A stretch of DNA of 8,488 nt from an uncultured Clostridia bacterium. GTDB taxonomy: Bacteria > Bacillota > Clostridia > Christensenellales > Borkfalkiaceae. The notes beneath the pieces are model-generated. The model worked only from the letters and a program-made list of their open reading frames with translations, did not search any database and had not been told where the DNA came from. Numbering within the stretch: position 1 is the stretch's first letter; each line of letters opens with the position of its first letter. Below are positions 1 to 6,078 of the stretch, in pieces. Both the position numbers and the translations under genes were made by a program. The stretch lies in the NCBI GenBank assembly GCA_934254755.1, contig CAKQMM010000036.1, forward strand, positions 1 to 8,488, read 5' to 3'.

Positions 1-221
1 GCCGTGGGAAGAGTGAACGAAGATATTTCGCTCTCCTTGACCGTTTCGGTCTTGCTCGTCAGCTTAACGCCGTCGCGCAAAACGTCGCCGTCGTAATCGT
101 AAGTTATAGTATAAACCTTTTCGTTTGCAATATCCGGCGTATCTTCTTTACACGCGGTTAGCGCGATGCAAAGAGTAAACGCGGATATAACCGATAAAGC
201 TATCAGTAATAAACGTTTCAT
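1..221 (-). CDS. Secreted lipoprotein, N-terminal part (runs off left edge)
   Basis: This is the first 73 residues of a protein that continues past the window. It starts MKRLLLIAL, followed by a hydrophobic stretch and a lipobox L-T-A-C with the lipidated cysteine at residue 24. It is therefore a membrane-anchored lipoprotein exposed outside the cell (signal peptidase II processing; family knowledge). After the cysteine comes a short linker, then a stretch beginning YTITYDYDGD at about residue 38. This resembles the first strand of InlB/Listeria-Bacteroides-type beta repeats, and the SFTLPTA end would fit the same repeat; that is inference from a partial domain. The start is supported by GGGG and AGGA upstream of the ATG. 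It lies 29 bp downstream of the yrzB stop with no terminator between, so it is probably the third gene of the ruvX-yrzB transcript. The substrate or adhesive role is unknown. Confidence 0.75.
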   Translation of the reverse strand, partial: MKRLLLIALSVISAFTLCIALTACKEDTPDIANEKVYTITYDYDGDVLRDGVKLTSKTETVKESEISSFTLPT

Positions 222-250
222 TTTCCTAACCCCATAAATCTATATTTTAA

Positions 251-574
251 TCAGCTCTCGATCGTTTCGTCTTCGTCTGCGTAGTCGCCGTCGTACTCTT
301 TTACGAACTCGTCGAAAACTTCCTGCAACAAATCTTCGTCTTCGATAGGGAGGAGCATGCCGCCCTTATCGTCGCCGGAAACTTCAAACACGACCACGTC
401 GTCCTGAGACGAGCCTTCTATTTCTTCGGCAGGGGTAAAAAAGGCGTAAAGTTTATCCTTATAATCCATACTGCCGAGGTGATAAAATTGAGTTTTTACG
501 CCGAATTCGTCGATAAGTTCGACGACTTCGTCTTCTTCGTTAAATTCGGGATTGTTTACCTTTTTCTCTTCCAT
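251..574 (-). CDS. yrzB: DUF1292 family protein (YrzB-like)
   Basis: An acidic 107-residue cytosolic protein of the DUF1292/YrzB family, which is of unknown biochemical role. The family pattern is visible: an acidic N-terminus, then VVELIDEFGVKTQFYHLG (about residues 17-34), a central YKDKLYAFFTP block (38-48), VVVFEV (60-65), and a C-terminal EDEDLLQEVFDEF helix followed by a very acidic tail. Length is normal for the family or slightly long because of that tail. It starts 2 bases after the ruvX stop codon. Its Shine-Dalgarno sequence AAAGGTG lies inside the end of ruvX, so the two are translated from one mRNA. ruvX next to yrzB is a conserved Firmicutes arrangement (known from Bacillus subtilis yrzL-yrrK-yrzB), which supports the call as much as the sequence does. 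No catalytic residues are recognisable. Confidence 0.88.
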   Translation of the reverse strand: MEEKKVNNPEFNEEDEVVELIDEFGVKTQFYHLGSMDYKDKLYAFFTPAEEIEGSSQDDVVVFEVSGDDKGGMLLPIEDEDLLQEVFDEFVKEYDGDYADEDETIES

Positions 575-576
575 AA

Positions 577-996
577 TTACACCTTTGATTTTATTTTGTT
601 CATATACGTTTCAAGTATGTAAGAAGCGGCTATTTTATCGATAACCTGCTTTCTCACCTCTCTGCGAACGTTCGCCTCGATTAAATTGCGGCGGGCTTCT
701 AAAGTGGTGAACCGCTCGTCCTCAAGTTCGATTTTTATATCGGTGTGCTTTTTAAGTTCTTCTATAAAAGACTCGGTTTTATCCGTCTGAACGCTGCGCG
801 ACCCGTCAAAATTAACGGGCATGCCGCAGACGATAACGTCCGCTTCGCGGGTCTTAGCAAGGTCAGCGAGGTATTTAACGTCGTTTATAAAATTTTTGCG
901 GTGATAGGTTTCAAGCGGCAAAGCCATAATTCCCAAAGGGTCGCTTACCGCGACGCCTACGCGCTTATCGCCGATATCGAAAGCAATATATTTCAT
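577..996 (-). CDS. ruvX: RuvX/YqgF family nuclease (RNase H fold; putative pre-16S rRNA nuclease / Holliday junction resolvase)
   Basis: A 139-residue cytosolic RNase H-fold protein of normal family length. The hallmark motifs are present. FDIGDKRVGVAVSD at residues 6-19 has the first catalytic Asp at 7. VCGMPVNFDGS (56-66) is the conserved GxPxNxxG loop. DERFTT (93-98) and KQVIDKIAASYIL (116-128) follow, the latter with the C-terminal catalytic Asp120. The family is implicated in 16S rRNA 5' maturation and was originally proposed as a Holliday junction resolvase (family knowledge). It is the first gene of the operon with yrzB. In many Firmicutes ireB (yrzL) precedes ruvX; here nothing does, and ruvX has its own promoter facing a divergent gene. 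The ATG has no Shine-Dalgarno sequence, and the -10 hexamer ends only 9 bases before it, so the mRNA probably has almost no leader. Confidence 0.95.
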   Translation of the reverse strand: MKYIAFDIGDKRVGVAVSDPLGIMALPLETYHRKNFINDVKYLADLAKTREADVIVCGMPVNFDGSRSVQTDKTESFIEELKKHTDIKIELEDERFTTLEARRNLIEANVRREVRKQVIDKIAASYILETYMNKIKSKV

Positions 997-1005
997 TACG
1001 CTAAA

Positions 1006-1034
1006 AGTATATCAAATAGTATAACGAATTTCAA
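1006..1034 (-). promoter_or_regulatory. ruvX promoter with nearly no leader
   Basis: On the minus strand, TTGAAA (1029-1034) and TATACT (1006-1011) are separated by exactly 17 bp, each one mismatch from the sigma-A consensus. By normal spacing, transcription would start at about position 999, three bases before the ruvX ATG at 996. There is no Shine-Dalgarno sequence between promoter and start codon. A-tracts lie directly upstream of the -35. Confidence 0.72.
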
Positions 1035-1035
1035 G

Positions 1036-1114
1036 TTTTTTTCATTTTTTGTCCGCGTTTTTGACCTGTTTTTTTATATTTAGCCTTTTTTCGACCGTTT
1101 TTGCATAACTTTTT
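1036..1114. promoter_or_regulatory. Run of A/T-tracts upstream of the ruvX promoter (candidate UP element or bent DNA)
   Basis: Seven T-runs of 5-7 bases on the plus strand (A-runs on the minus strand) begin at about 1036, 1045, 1058, 1069, 1086, 1098 and 1110. Most are spaced 11-12 bp centre to centre, close to helical phase. They abut the -35 of ruvX on its upstream side. A-tracts there typically bind the RNA polymerase alpha C-terminal domain or bend DNA; that function is inferred. Confidence 0.4.
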
Positions 1115-1130
1115 GCTCCAAAGCCCATAC

Positions 1131-1136
1131 TATCAT
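1131..1136 (+). promoter_or_regulatory. Possible -10 element for the small membrane protein gene
   Basis: TATCAT matches the -10 consensus at 5 of 6 positions and would give a leader of about 65 nt that contains the hairpin at 1147-1190. I find no convincing -35 hexamer at 16-18 bp, so this is weak. Confidence 0.2.
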
Positions 1137-1146
1137 CGAGTTGAAG

Positions 1147-1190
1147 GCGTATTTTATCGGCGCGTTTTTACGCCGAACGCAAAAATACGC
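1147..1190 (+). promoter_or_regulatory. Nested hairpin in the leader of the small membrane protein gene
   Basis: Perfect 9-bp outer arms (GCGTATTTT at 1147-1155, AAAATACGC at 1182-1190) enclose perfect 6-bp inner arms (TCGGCG at 1157-1162, CGCCGA at 1171-1176) around an 8-base loop. There is no U-run after the 3' arm, so it is not an intrinsic terminator. It ends 8 bases before the AAGGAG ribosome binding site (1198-1203), a position where it could affect translation or mRNA stability. It matches no riboswitch class I recognise. Confidence 0.45.
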
Positions 1191-1208
1191 ACGCTATAAG
1201 GAGATTTT

Positions 1209-1397
1209 ATGGAAGGTAAATTATTTATCGCGGGCGCGCTTTTAGGTATGGTGGGCGGCGCGCTTTTGGTCGCCCACTCCGTCAAAGCGCGTTCTATGAT
1301 TAAAGAAGGCGAAAAAAAGATTCAGCAAAAAGCCGAAGATTTATGCAAAAACTTTAAAGAAACGCAAAACGGAAAAGACGAAAGCGCGGAAGCGTAA
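1209..1397 (+). CDS. Small single-span membrane protein, YtxH-like
   Basis: A 62-residue protein with one N-terminal transmembrane helix (about residues 4-22) rich in glycine and small residues (AGALLGMVGGALL). It continues into a basic and then mixed-charge amphipathic segment (residues 23-50, possibly coiled) and a polar acidic tail. The architecture resembles short YtxH-type proteins (Gly-rich helix followed by a helical cytoplasmic tail), but similarity is too thin to assign a family firmly and no function is implied. The start is well supported by AAGGAG at 1198-1203, five bases before the ATG, the best Shine-Dalgarno sequence in the window. The gene stands alone: it is divergent from ruvX, ends 10 bp before a strong terminator, and has a leader with a nested hairpin. 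Membrane topology would place most of the protein in the cytoplasm if the N-terminus is outside (inference). Confidence 0.75.
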   Translation: MEGKLFIAGALLGMVGGALLVAHSVKARSMIKEGEKKIQQKAEDLCKNFKETQNGKDESAEA

Positions 1398-1407
1398 CGA
1401 TCGGCTC

Positions 1408-1447
1408 AAAAAAAAGGAAGCGGACAATTTTGCCCGCTTCCTTTTTT
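1408..1447. terminator. Bidirectional intrinsic terminator
   Basis: GC-rich arms GGAAGCGG (1416-1423) and CCGCTTCC (1434-1441) pair perfectly around a 10-base loop. They are flanked by A8 (1408-1415) on one side and T6 (1442-1447) on the other. The T-run ends the plus-strand gene at 1397. The A-run gives a U-tract for the minus-strand transcript coming from the cysteine desulfurase gene, whose stop is at 1486. Confidence 0.9.
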
Positions 1448-1485
1448 GCCTATAATAGTTTTTCTGCCGTCGTTTCGCGCGATAG

Positions 1486-2634
1486 TTAAGATAATTTACG
1501 CAGTTTTTCGACCGCATCGCTTAAAACGGAAACGCAGTAATCGACTTCGTCAACGGTGTTTTCTTCGCCGAAGGTAAAGCGCAGACTGCTTTTTGCCTCC
1601 TCGTCCGTTTTACCTATCGCCTTTAACACGTAAGACGGCTCGATTGTCCCCGCCGAGCAAGCCGCGCCGAGCGACGCGCACACCCCGTTCAAATCTAAAA
1701 TGGCGAGCAACGCTTCGCCCGAAACGCCGTTAAAAGTTAAATTCGCGTTGTTCGGAAGCCTTGAAACTTTGCTTCCGTTTGAGTAAACCCCGCTTATTTT
1801 TGCAATGACTTTGTTTACGAATTCGTCGCGTAAAGCGGCGATTTTTTCCGTCTTTTTATCAAGGTTTTTGCGGGCGAGTTTTAAGGCTTCCGCCGTGCCG
1901 ACAGCCGCCGCCACGTTGCTCGTTCCGCCCCTAAGCTCTCTTTCTTGATGCCCGCCGGTGATAAGCCCCGGAACGTGAAAGTCTTTTTTGATATAGATAA
2001 ACCCCGCGCCCTTAGGTCCGCCGAATTTATGTGCGGAAGCGGTGAGCGCATCAACGCCGAGCGTTTTTACGTTTATATCTAACGCGCCCGCACCCTGCAC
2101 TGCGTCGGTAAAGAATTTTGCACCCTTTTCGTGAACGCGTTCGGCGATTTTTTGAATCGGCTCGATCGTGCCGACTTCGTTATTCGCAAGCATCGCGCAC
2201 GCCAAAAACGCGTCGTCATCGACCGCATCAAAGTAACTTTCGGGCGATAAAAACCCGTCGCTATAGGGTGCGACTTTTTTGACGGTTACGCCTGAGTATT
2301 TATGGAGTTCGCTTGCGGTGACCAGAACCGCCGCGTGCTCTATTTCGGAAACGACAAGGGTGTTTTTACTTCCGCGCGCTTCCGCCGCGCCGCGCAAAAC
2401 CCAGTTATCCCCTTCCGTTCCGCCCGACGTAAAATAAACTTCGTCGCGCGCCGCCCCGATAAGCGCGGCGATTTCGTCGCGCGCGTCGTCAAGAGCTTTA
2501 ACCGCCGCGCGGCCGAGACTATACGTAGAGTTTGCGTTGCCGAAAACGCTCGTCAGATAAGGCGTCATTTTTTCTAAAACTTCACCCTTTAACGGGGTGG
2601 TGGCGGCATGGTCGAAATAAATAACTCTATTCAT
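1486..2634 (-). CDS. nifS: Cysteine desulfurase (NifS/IscS family, PLP-dependent)
   Basis: A 382-residue cytosolic enzyme that takes sulfur from L-cysteine, releasing alanine and forming an enzyme persulfide for Fe-S cluster or thio-cofactor synthesis (family knowledge). Family signatures run the whole length: YFDHAATTP (6-14), FTSGGTEGDN (68-77), His100 in EIEHAA, NNEVGTIEP (151-159), Asp177 in FTDAVQ, PLP-binding Lys203 in ASAHKFGGPKG, RGGTSN (235-240), and the active-site loop GAACSAG with catalytic Cys326 followed by EPSYVL. The gene is complete, of typical length, and has no missing key residue. No iscU, mnmA/trmU or thiI scaffold or acceptor gene is adjacent; instead it follows an ABC transporter. 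Its ATG overlaps the transporter stop by one base (TAATG), with a GAGGT ribosome binding site at 2642-2646 inside the transporter gene. It is therefore co-transcribed and probably translationally coupled. Whether it serves general Fe-S biogenesis or tRNA thiolation cannot be told from the window. Confidence 0.95.
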   Translation of the reverse strand: MNRVIYFDHAATTPLKGEVLEKMTPYLTSVFGNANSTYSLGRAAVKALDDARDEIAALIGAARDEVYFTSGGTEGDNWVLRGAAEARGSKNTLVVSEIEHAAVLVTASELHKYSGVTVKKVAPYSDGFLSPESYFDAVDDDAFLACAMLANNEVGTIEPIQKIAERVHEKGAKFFTDAVQGAGALDINVKTLGVDALTASAHKFGGPKGAGFIYIKKDFHVPGLITGGHQERELRGGTSNVAAAVGTAEALKLARKNLDKKTEKIAALRDEFVNKVIAKISGVYSNGSKVSRLPNNANLTFNGVSGEALLAILDLNGVCASLGAACSAGTIEPSYVLKAIGKTDEEAKSSLRFTFGEENTVDEVDYCVSVLSDAVEKLRKLS

Positions 2635-5600
2635 TAAAGCGACCTCGAAATAAGGTTGACGGGCTTTTCTTTCGCAATTTTAATTATGGGTATAATTGAC
2701 GAAAGTATCGCCGTTATAACCGCGCCGCCGACGATAAACAAAGCCTGCCTGCACGTAAACAGCGCGAAGTTTACGGGGATAAACATTTTCGTTTTTAAAT
2801 ACATATTAACGAATATGCACCCGAGAGCCGCAAGCCCCACCGCAAGCACGCTGTTTATAACCGCTATCGCAACGCTTTCGGTTAAGAACATTTTCAGAAT
2901 ATCCGCGCCGTTACTGCCCATTGCGCGAAGCACGCCTATAGACCTGCGCTTTCCGTTTATGCTGGTCGAAATGTAGTTAAACAACATAAACACCGAGAAT
3001 ATCGCAAGAACAATCGATATTATCAGGAAAAGGTTAGCAAATTCCTGAATGGAACTTTCGTTTTCGCTTATGGTAAACAGAATGTCGTTGCCGAACCAAC
3101 TATTCGCATAACCCTTTTCGGCGGTTATGCTTTTCGCAAGAACGTTTGCCTTTGCCCCTTTAACACCGAGCGGAGATATTGCGCGGGAATAGACGCCTTG
3201 CTCAAGAGCGATATTCATCGAAGTCAAGTCGTTTTCGTTTATGACGAGGCGGGTCACGTAGTTATCGTCTTTATCGCCCGCATCAACGCCGTAATAAATG
3301 CCGACGATTTTAAATTCTTTGTCTAAAATCGTATTTTTCGTGTCGCTCGATATCTGGCGGACCATAATCTGCTTTTCGGCGGCATAACCCGCCTTTTCGA
3401 TTTCTTTAGCGATATCCGCCGTTCTTCTGCGCTTTATAGCGCGCACTTGTTGCACGTAATTTTCGTCTTCATTTAAAAGCGTTTCCCAGTTCGGGTCGTT
3501 GTCAGCCTTGGTTATGCTTATTCTGAAGTCCCTCATCTTATTGCTGATGGTTAAGGATTCTTTAGAATAAATATAAGATATTTCGTCGACGTTTATCAAA
3601 GCTTCGCCGTCGTTTAAAGTTAAATCGGCAACGTTGCCGTTTTGGTCGATTTCGGCGTAACGGGTATCGTCGAAAAAGTAAACGTTGTTCGGATTGAATT
3701 TTTCGGAATTGTAAAAACGGCTAAGCGTATATTTAGACTTATCGTACACGGTCTTGCCGTCGCTTCCCTTTTCGACGTTGTAAACGGTATGCTCGGTATC
3801 GGATATGCCGTAACTTATCTGATTGTTATAAGTTTTGCGGTACGCTTCGACGTACCCTTCGCCGACGAAAAACGACGAATACGGCGCGGTATACATAAAC
3901 GTTTCGAAGTCCGACAAAAGCACTTTGTCCGCGTCGGACGGATAGCAATTTTTAAGCGGGTCAAACCTTGCGGGGATATCGCCAACGTCCAAAATGCCGA
4001 CTATCGAGTAAGTTTCGTCAACGATAGTATACCCTTTATGGTCGGTAGAGATAGTGACCTTGTAGTTTAAAAGCCCCTTATAATCGGTGATTTTTTCACC
4101 CGTCTCGCTGTTCACGACGGCGTCGGAACGCAATAAAACGTCCGCAAAGTAAGTTGACACGGCGACGAGATTCATTTTAGGCTTCAAAATCTCTCCGCCG
4201 TCGCCAAGAACCTTCGACGGATAATACCCCTCGACGATTTTGTAGTTGAACCCGCCCGCGTCGACGGTTTTGTTTTCTTCGTCTATTTCGTCCGCTTTAA
4301 ACTCGACAAGCCCGTTCACCTTAGTGCGGTAATACTTGCTGCCGAGCGCCTTATAAGAGTTGGTTAATTCTTTTATTTCGTAACCGCCGTCTTTATGAAG
4401 TTTTGCCGACTGATCGACCCCGTTAAAGTCGCCGCCGAAACTATAAACGCCGCGGAAGTTATAACCCGTTTTCGCGTTGAGTTCGTCGATATAACCTTGC
4501 GACAGGTTGATTTTAGTCGACTGATAGGGGTCAGAACCCAGATAAGACGCGGATATCTGCATCGAATTATAGTCGCCCGATTTTAAAAGGTTAGATATTA
4601 TTTTTTCGCGGTTATACGCCGCTATCGTATCGAACAAGCCGAAAACGGCGAACGCCACCGCCGATAAAATTATGGTGAGAGCTAAGCGCACGGGCTTCGT
4701 TTTGAGCGATTTAAGCCCCATGCTTGCCGAGCTTTTAAACTTCATTTTGCTCTTTATGAGTTTAAGCGGCTCGTGCTTTACTTTCGACGCGTCTACGTTT
4801 TCCGTCTTAGCGCTTTTTCTTATAACTATGTCTTTTTCGGACTTGATATCTTTGCCCGCTTTGACGGCGGCTTTAAGCTCTCTTAATTCTCCGTCGCTTA
4901 GCTCTGCGCCCGATTTTACGGTGAACGACTTTTCGCCCTCGTAAACGTTGCCGCTTATCTCTACGTCGTCAATCGATACGTCGCTTTCTATTTTGCCGTC
5001 AACTATGTTTATAATTCTGTCGGCGTACTTTTTAGCGAGTTCAATATCGTGCGAAACGACCAAAACGAGTTTATCTTTGCTTAAAAGTTTAAGGGCTTCC
5101 ATTATCTGCACGCCCATAACGCTGTCGAGCGCGCCCGTCGGCTCGTCCGCCATGATAATTTTCGGGTTTTTGATGAGTGCGCGGACTATCGCGACCCTTT
5201 GCTTTTGTCCGCCCGAAAGCTCGTTTATTTTGCGCTTTTCAAGCCCTGCGATGCCCATTTTTTTCATAAGTTCGGCTAAAAGCGCGTCGTCGGTTTTTTC
5301 GCCCTGAAGCTCGTTCGCTAAACTTATGTTTTGTTTGACCGTATAGTCGGGAAGCAAGTTGTATTCCTGAAAAATAAACCCTACGTAGGTGTTGCGATAA
5401 CTGTCGTAATCGCCCGCCGTCATCTGCGAAAAGGGCGTGCCGTCGATTAAAATTTCGCCCGAATCTATGCCGTCAAGCCCGCCGATAACGTTCAAAAGGG
5501 TGGTTTTGCCGCTGCCGCTTTTACCAGTAACGAAAACAAGCCCTTTATCGCCCAAAATAAGGTCGATTTTATTGAGGGCGCGGGTGTCGCCCGCGTCGCT

Positions 5601-5636
5601 TTTGTAAATTTTAAGTACTTTTTTTAATTCTAACAT
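2634..5636 (-). CDS. Fused ABC transporter: N-terminal ATPase plus FtsX/MacB-type permease with very large extracellular domain
   Basis: A 1000-residue complete fusion. The ATPase (about 1-220) has Walker A GKSGSGKT (38-45), Q-loop Gln90, signature LSGGQKQR (140-147), Walker B IIMADEP (160-166) and H-loop His196. A charged linker (about 220-300) leads to TM1 (318-341), then about 520 residues expected outside the membrane (342-865), then three C-terminal helices (about 866-888, 921-946, 963-986). The RRSIGVLRAMG segment after TM2 is typical of FtsX-like permeases. This is the 4-helix MacB/type VII layout, in which ATP hydrolysis drives movement of an extracellular domain rather than transport through a pore; members export peptides or lipoproteins or signal cell-wall stress (family knowledge). 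The substrate here is unknown. The start fits an AAGGGG site (5642-5647), five bases upstream. An out-of-frame ATG at 5640 gives only a 9-codon frame. It is the first gene of an operon with the cysteine desulfurase and carries an operator-like repeat array upstream. Confidence 0.93.
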   Translation of the reverse strand: MLELKKVLKIYKSDAGDTRALNKIDLILGDKGLVFVTGKSGSGKTTLLNVIGGLDGIDSGEILIDGTPFSQMTAGDYDSYRNTYVGFIFQEYNLLPDYTVKQNISLANELQGEKTDDALLAELMKKMGIAGLEKRKINELSGGQKQRVAIVRALIKNPKIIMADEPTGALDSVMGVQIMEALKLLSKDKLVLVVSHDIELAKKYADRIINIVDGKIESDVSIDDVEISGNVYEGEKSFTVKSGAELSDGELRELKAAVKAGKDIKSEKDIVIRKSAKTENVDASKVKHEPLKLIKSKMKFKSSASMGLKSLKTKPVRLALTIILSAVAFAVFGLFDTIAAYNREKIISNLLKSGDYNSMQISASYLGSDPYQSTKINLSQGYIDELNAKTGYNFRGVYSFGGDFNGVDQSAKLHKDGGYEIKELTNSYKALGSKYYRTKVNGLVEFKADEIDEENKTVDAGGFNYKIVEGYYPSKVLGDGGEILKPKMNLVAVSTYFADVLLRSDAVVNSETGEKITDYKGLLNYKVTISTDHKGYTIVDETYSIVGILDVGDIPARFDPLKNCYPSDADKVLLSDFETFMYTAPYSSFFVGEGYVEAYRKTYNNQISYGISDTEHTVYNVEKGSDGKTVYDKSKYTLSRFYNSEKFNPNNVYFFDDTRYAEIDQNGNVADLTLNDGEALINVDEISYIYSKESLTISNKMRDFRISITKADNDPNWETLLNEDENYVQQVRAIKRRRTADIAKEIEKAGYAAEKQIMVRQISSDTKNTILDKEFKIVGIYYGVDAGDKDDNYVTRLVINENDLTSMNIALEQGVYSRAISPLGVKGAKANVLAKSITAEKGYANSWFGNDILFTISENESSIQEFANLFLIISIVLAIFSVFMLFNYISTSINGKRRSIGVLRAMGSNGADILKMFLTESVAIAVINSVLAVGLAALGCIFVNMYLKTKMFIPVNFALFTCRQALFIVGGAVITAILSSIIPIIKIAKEKPVNLISRSL

Positions 5637-5693
5637 TCATTCCCCTTGTTTTTACCGCGTTTTAACTTTTTAGTAAAAAAATCATACGCACAT

Positions 5694-5723
5694 ATATTAA
5701 CATAAAAATAAAGCCGATTTCAA
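5694..5723 (-). promoter_or_regulatory. Candidate promoter of the ABC transporter/cysteine desulfurase operon
   Basis: On the minus strand, TTGAAA (5718-5723, 5 of 6) and TAATAT (5694-5699, 4 of 6) are spaced 18 bp, predicting a start near 5687 and a leader of about 50 nt. The imperfect -10 and 18-bp spacer would suit an activator-dependent promoter, and the tandem repeats lie directly upstream of the -35. An alternative -10, TATGAT (5680-5685), lacks a partner -35. Confidence 0.4.
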
Positions 5724-5743
5724 GTATTTTTATGATTTTAATA

Positions 5744-5806
5744 AGTAAATGTATTAAATAATTGAGTAAATGTATTAAATTACTAAGTTAATGTGTTAAA
5801 AAAGAA
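5744..5806. repeat. Three tandem 21-bp direct repeats, operator-like
   Basis: Units begin at 5744, 5765 and 5786. Units 1 and 2 share their first 16 bases (AGTAAATGTATTAAAT) and 18 of 21 overall. Unit 3 (AGTTAATGTGTTAAA) matches unit 2 at 13 of the first 15 positions. The period of 21 bp is two helical turns, so a bound protein would sit repeatedly on one DNA face. The array ends about 20 bp upstream of the candidate -35 of the ABC transporter operon, the usual place for an activator site. A weak fourth unit (12 of 21) may extend down to 5723. The binding protein is unknown and no regulator gene lies in the window. Confidence 0.75.
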
Positions 5807-5936
5807 TTTTTCGTCGTTTAAATATAACCCGTCTTTTTTAAGTTGCTTTATTTATAAATTACCTTTTTGTTTTACACCCCGCGCTATACCGGATTTTAAG
5901 CGGAAATAAGCATAAAACAATTACAAGACACAGTTT

Positions 5937-5986
5937 AACATACGGGAAGTTTAAACGTTTTGTAAAAACATACGCAAAAGTTTAAA
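5937..5986. repeat. Spaced imperfect direct repeat
   Basis: AACATACGGGAAGTTTAAA (5937-5955) recurs as AACATACGCAAAAGTTTAAA (5967-5986), with one inserted base and a 30-31 bp period (three helical turns). A further AGTTTAAC occurs just before at 5932-5939, and the core ATCATACGCA recurs at 5681-5690 near the predicted transcription start of the ABC operon. The region is AT-rich, so part of this could be chance; the shared ACATACG block is the least likely part to be so. Confidence 0.5.
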
Positions 5987-6022
5987 AAATAAAGATTTTA
6001 AGATTTTTATTTCTTAAGTTAT

Positions 6023-6054
6023 AAAAAAATTCCGCCGTTTTAATACGGCGGAAT
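6023..6054 (-). terminator. Intrinsic terminator of the 6079-6588 gene
   Basis: Perfect 10-bp arms (ATTCCGCCGT at 6029-6038, ACGGCGGAAT at 6045-6054) surround a 6-base loop. On the minus strand the stem is followed by seven U residues (A-run 6023-6029). It is one-directional, as there is no T-run on the plus strand. It separates the 169-residue protein gene from the ABC transporter operon. Confidence 0.9.
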
Positions 6055-6078
6055 ACGACATGGTTACGGCGGGCAAAA

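Larger units (their letters stand above)
5637..6078. other. 442-bp AT-rich non-coding region upstream of the ABC transporter operon
   Basis: No open frame with a plausible start exists here on either strand; the few minus-strand ATGs open frames of under 15 codons. From right to left it holds the terminator of the 6079-6588 gene (6023-6054), a spaced direct repeat (5937-5986), a three-unit 21-bp tandem array (5744-5806), a candidate promoter (5694-5723) and a leader of roughly 50 nt. The stretch 5807-5936 shows nothing I can name. Confidence 0.7.

Noticed and set aside
745..1083. 112-codon plus-strand open frame across ruvX
   Set aside because: It is antisense to the conserved ruvX motifs and its promoter; the encoded sequence is not protein-like in the part that leaves ruvX (poly-Phe from T-runs).
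1428..1456. Perfect TATAAT at 1451-1456 on the plus strand, pointing into nifS from its 3' end
   Set aside because: No -35 at the right distance (TTTTGC lies inside the terminator) and no gene downstream on that strand; most likely chance next to the terminator's T-run.
4672..5307. Long open frames on the plus strand antisense to the ABC transporter ATPase
   Set aside because: They mirror the well-supported ATPase gene, have Ser/Leu-rich compositions typical of antisense frames, and lack ribosome binding sites and recognisable domains.
5636..5640. Alternative ATG at 5640 for the ABC transporter
   Set aside because: It is out of frame, opens only nine codons, and sits one base from the AAGGGG site, too close for normal initiation.
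5741..5806. CRISPR array
   Set aside because: The three 21-bp units are tandem with no unique spacers between them and no cas genes are present.
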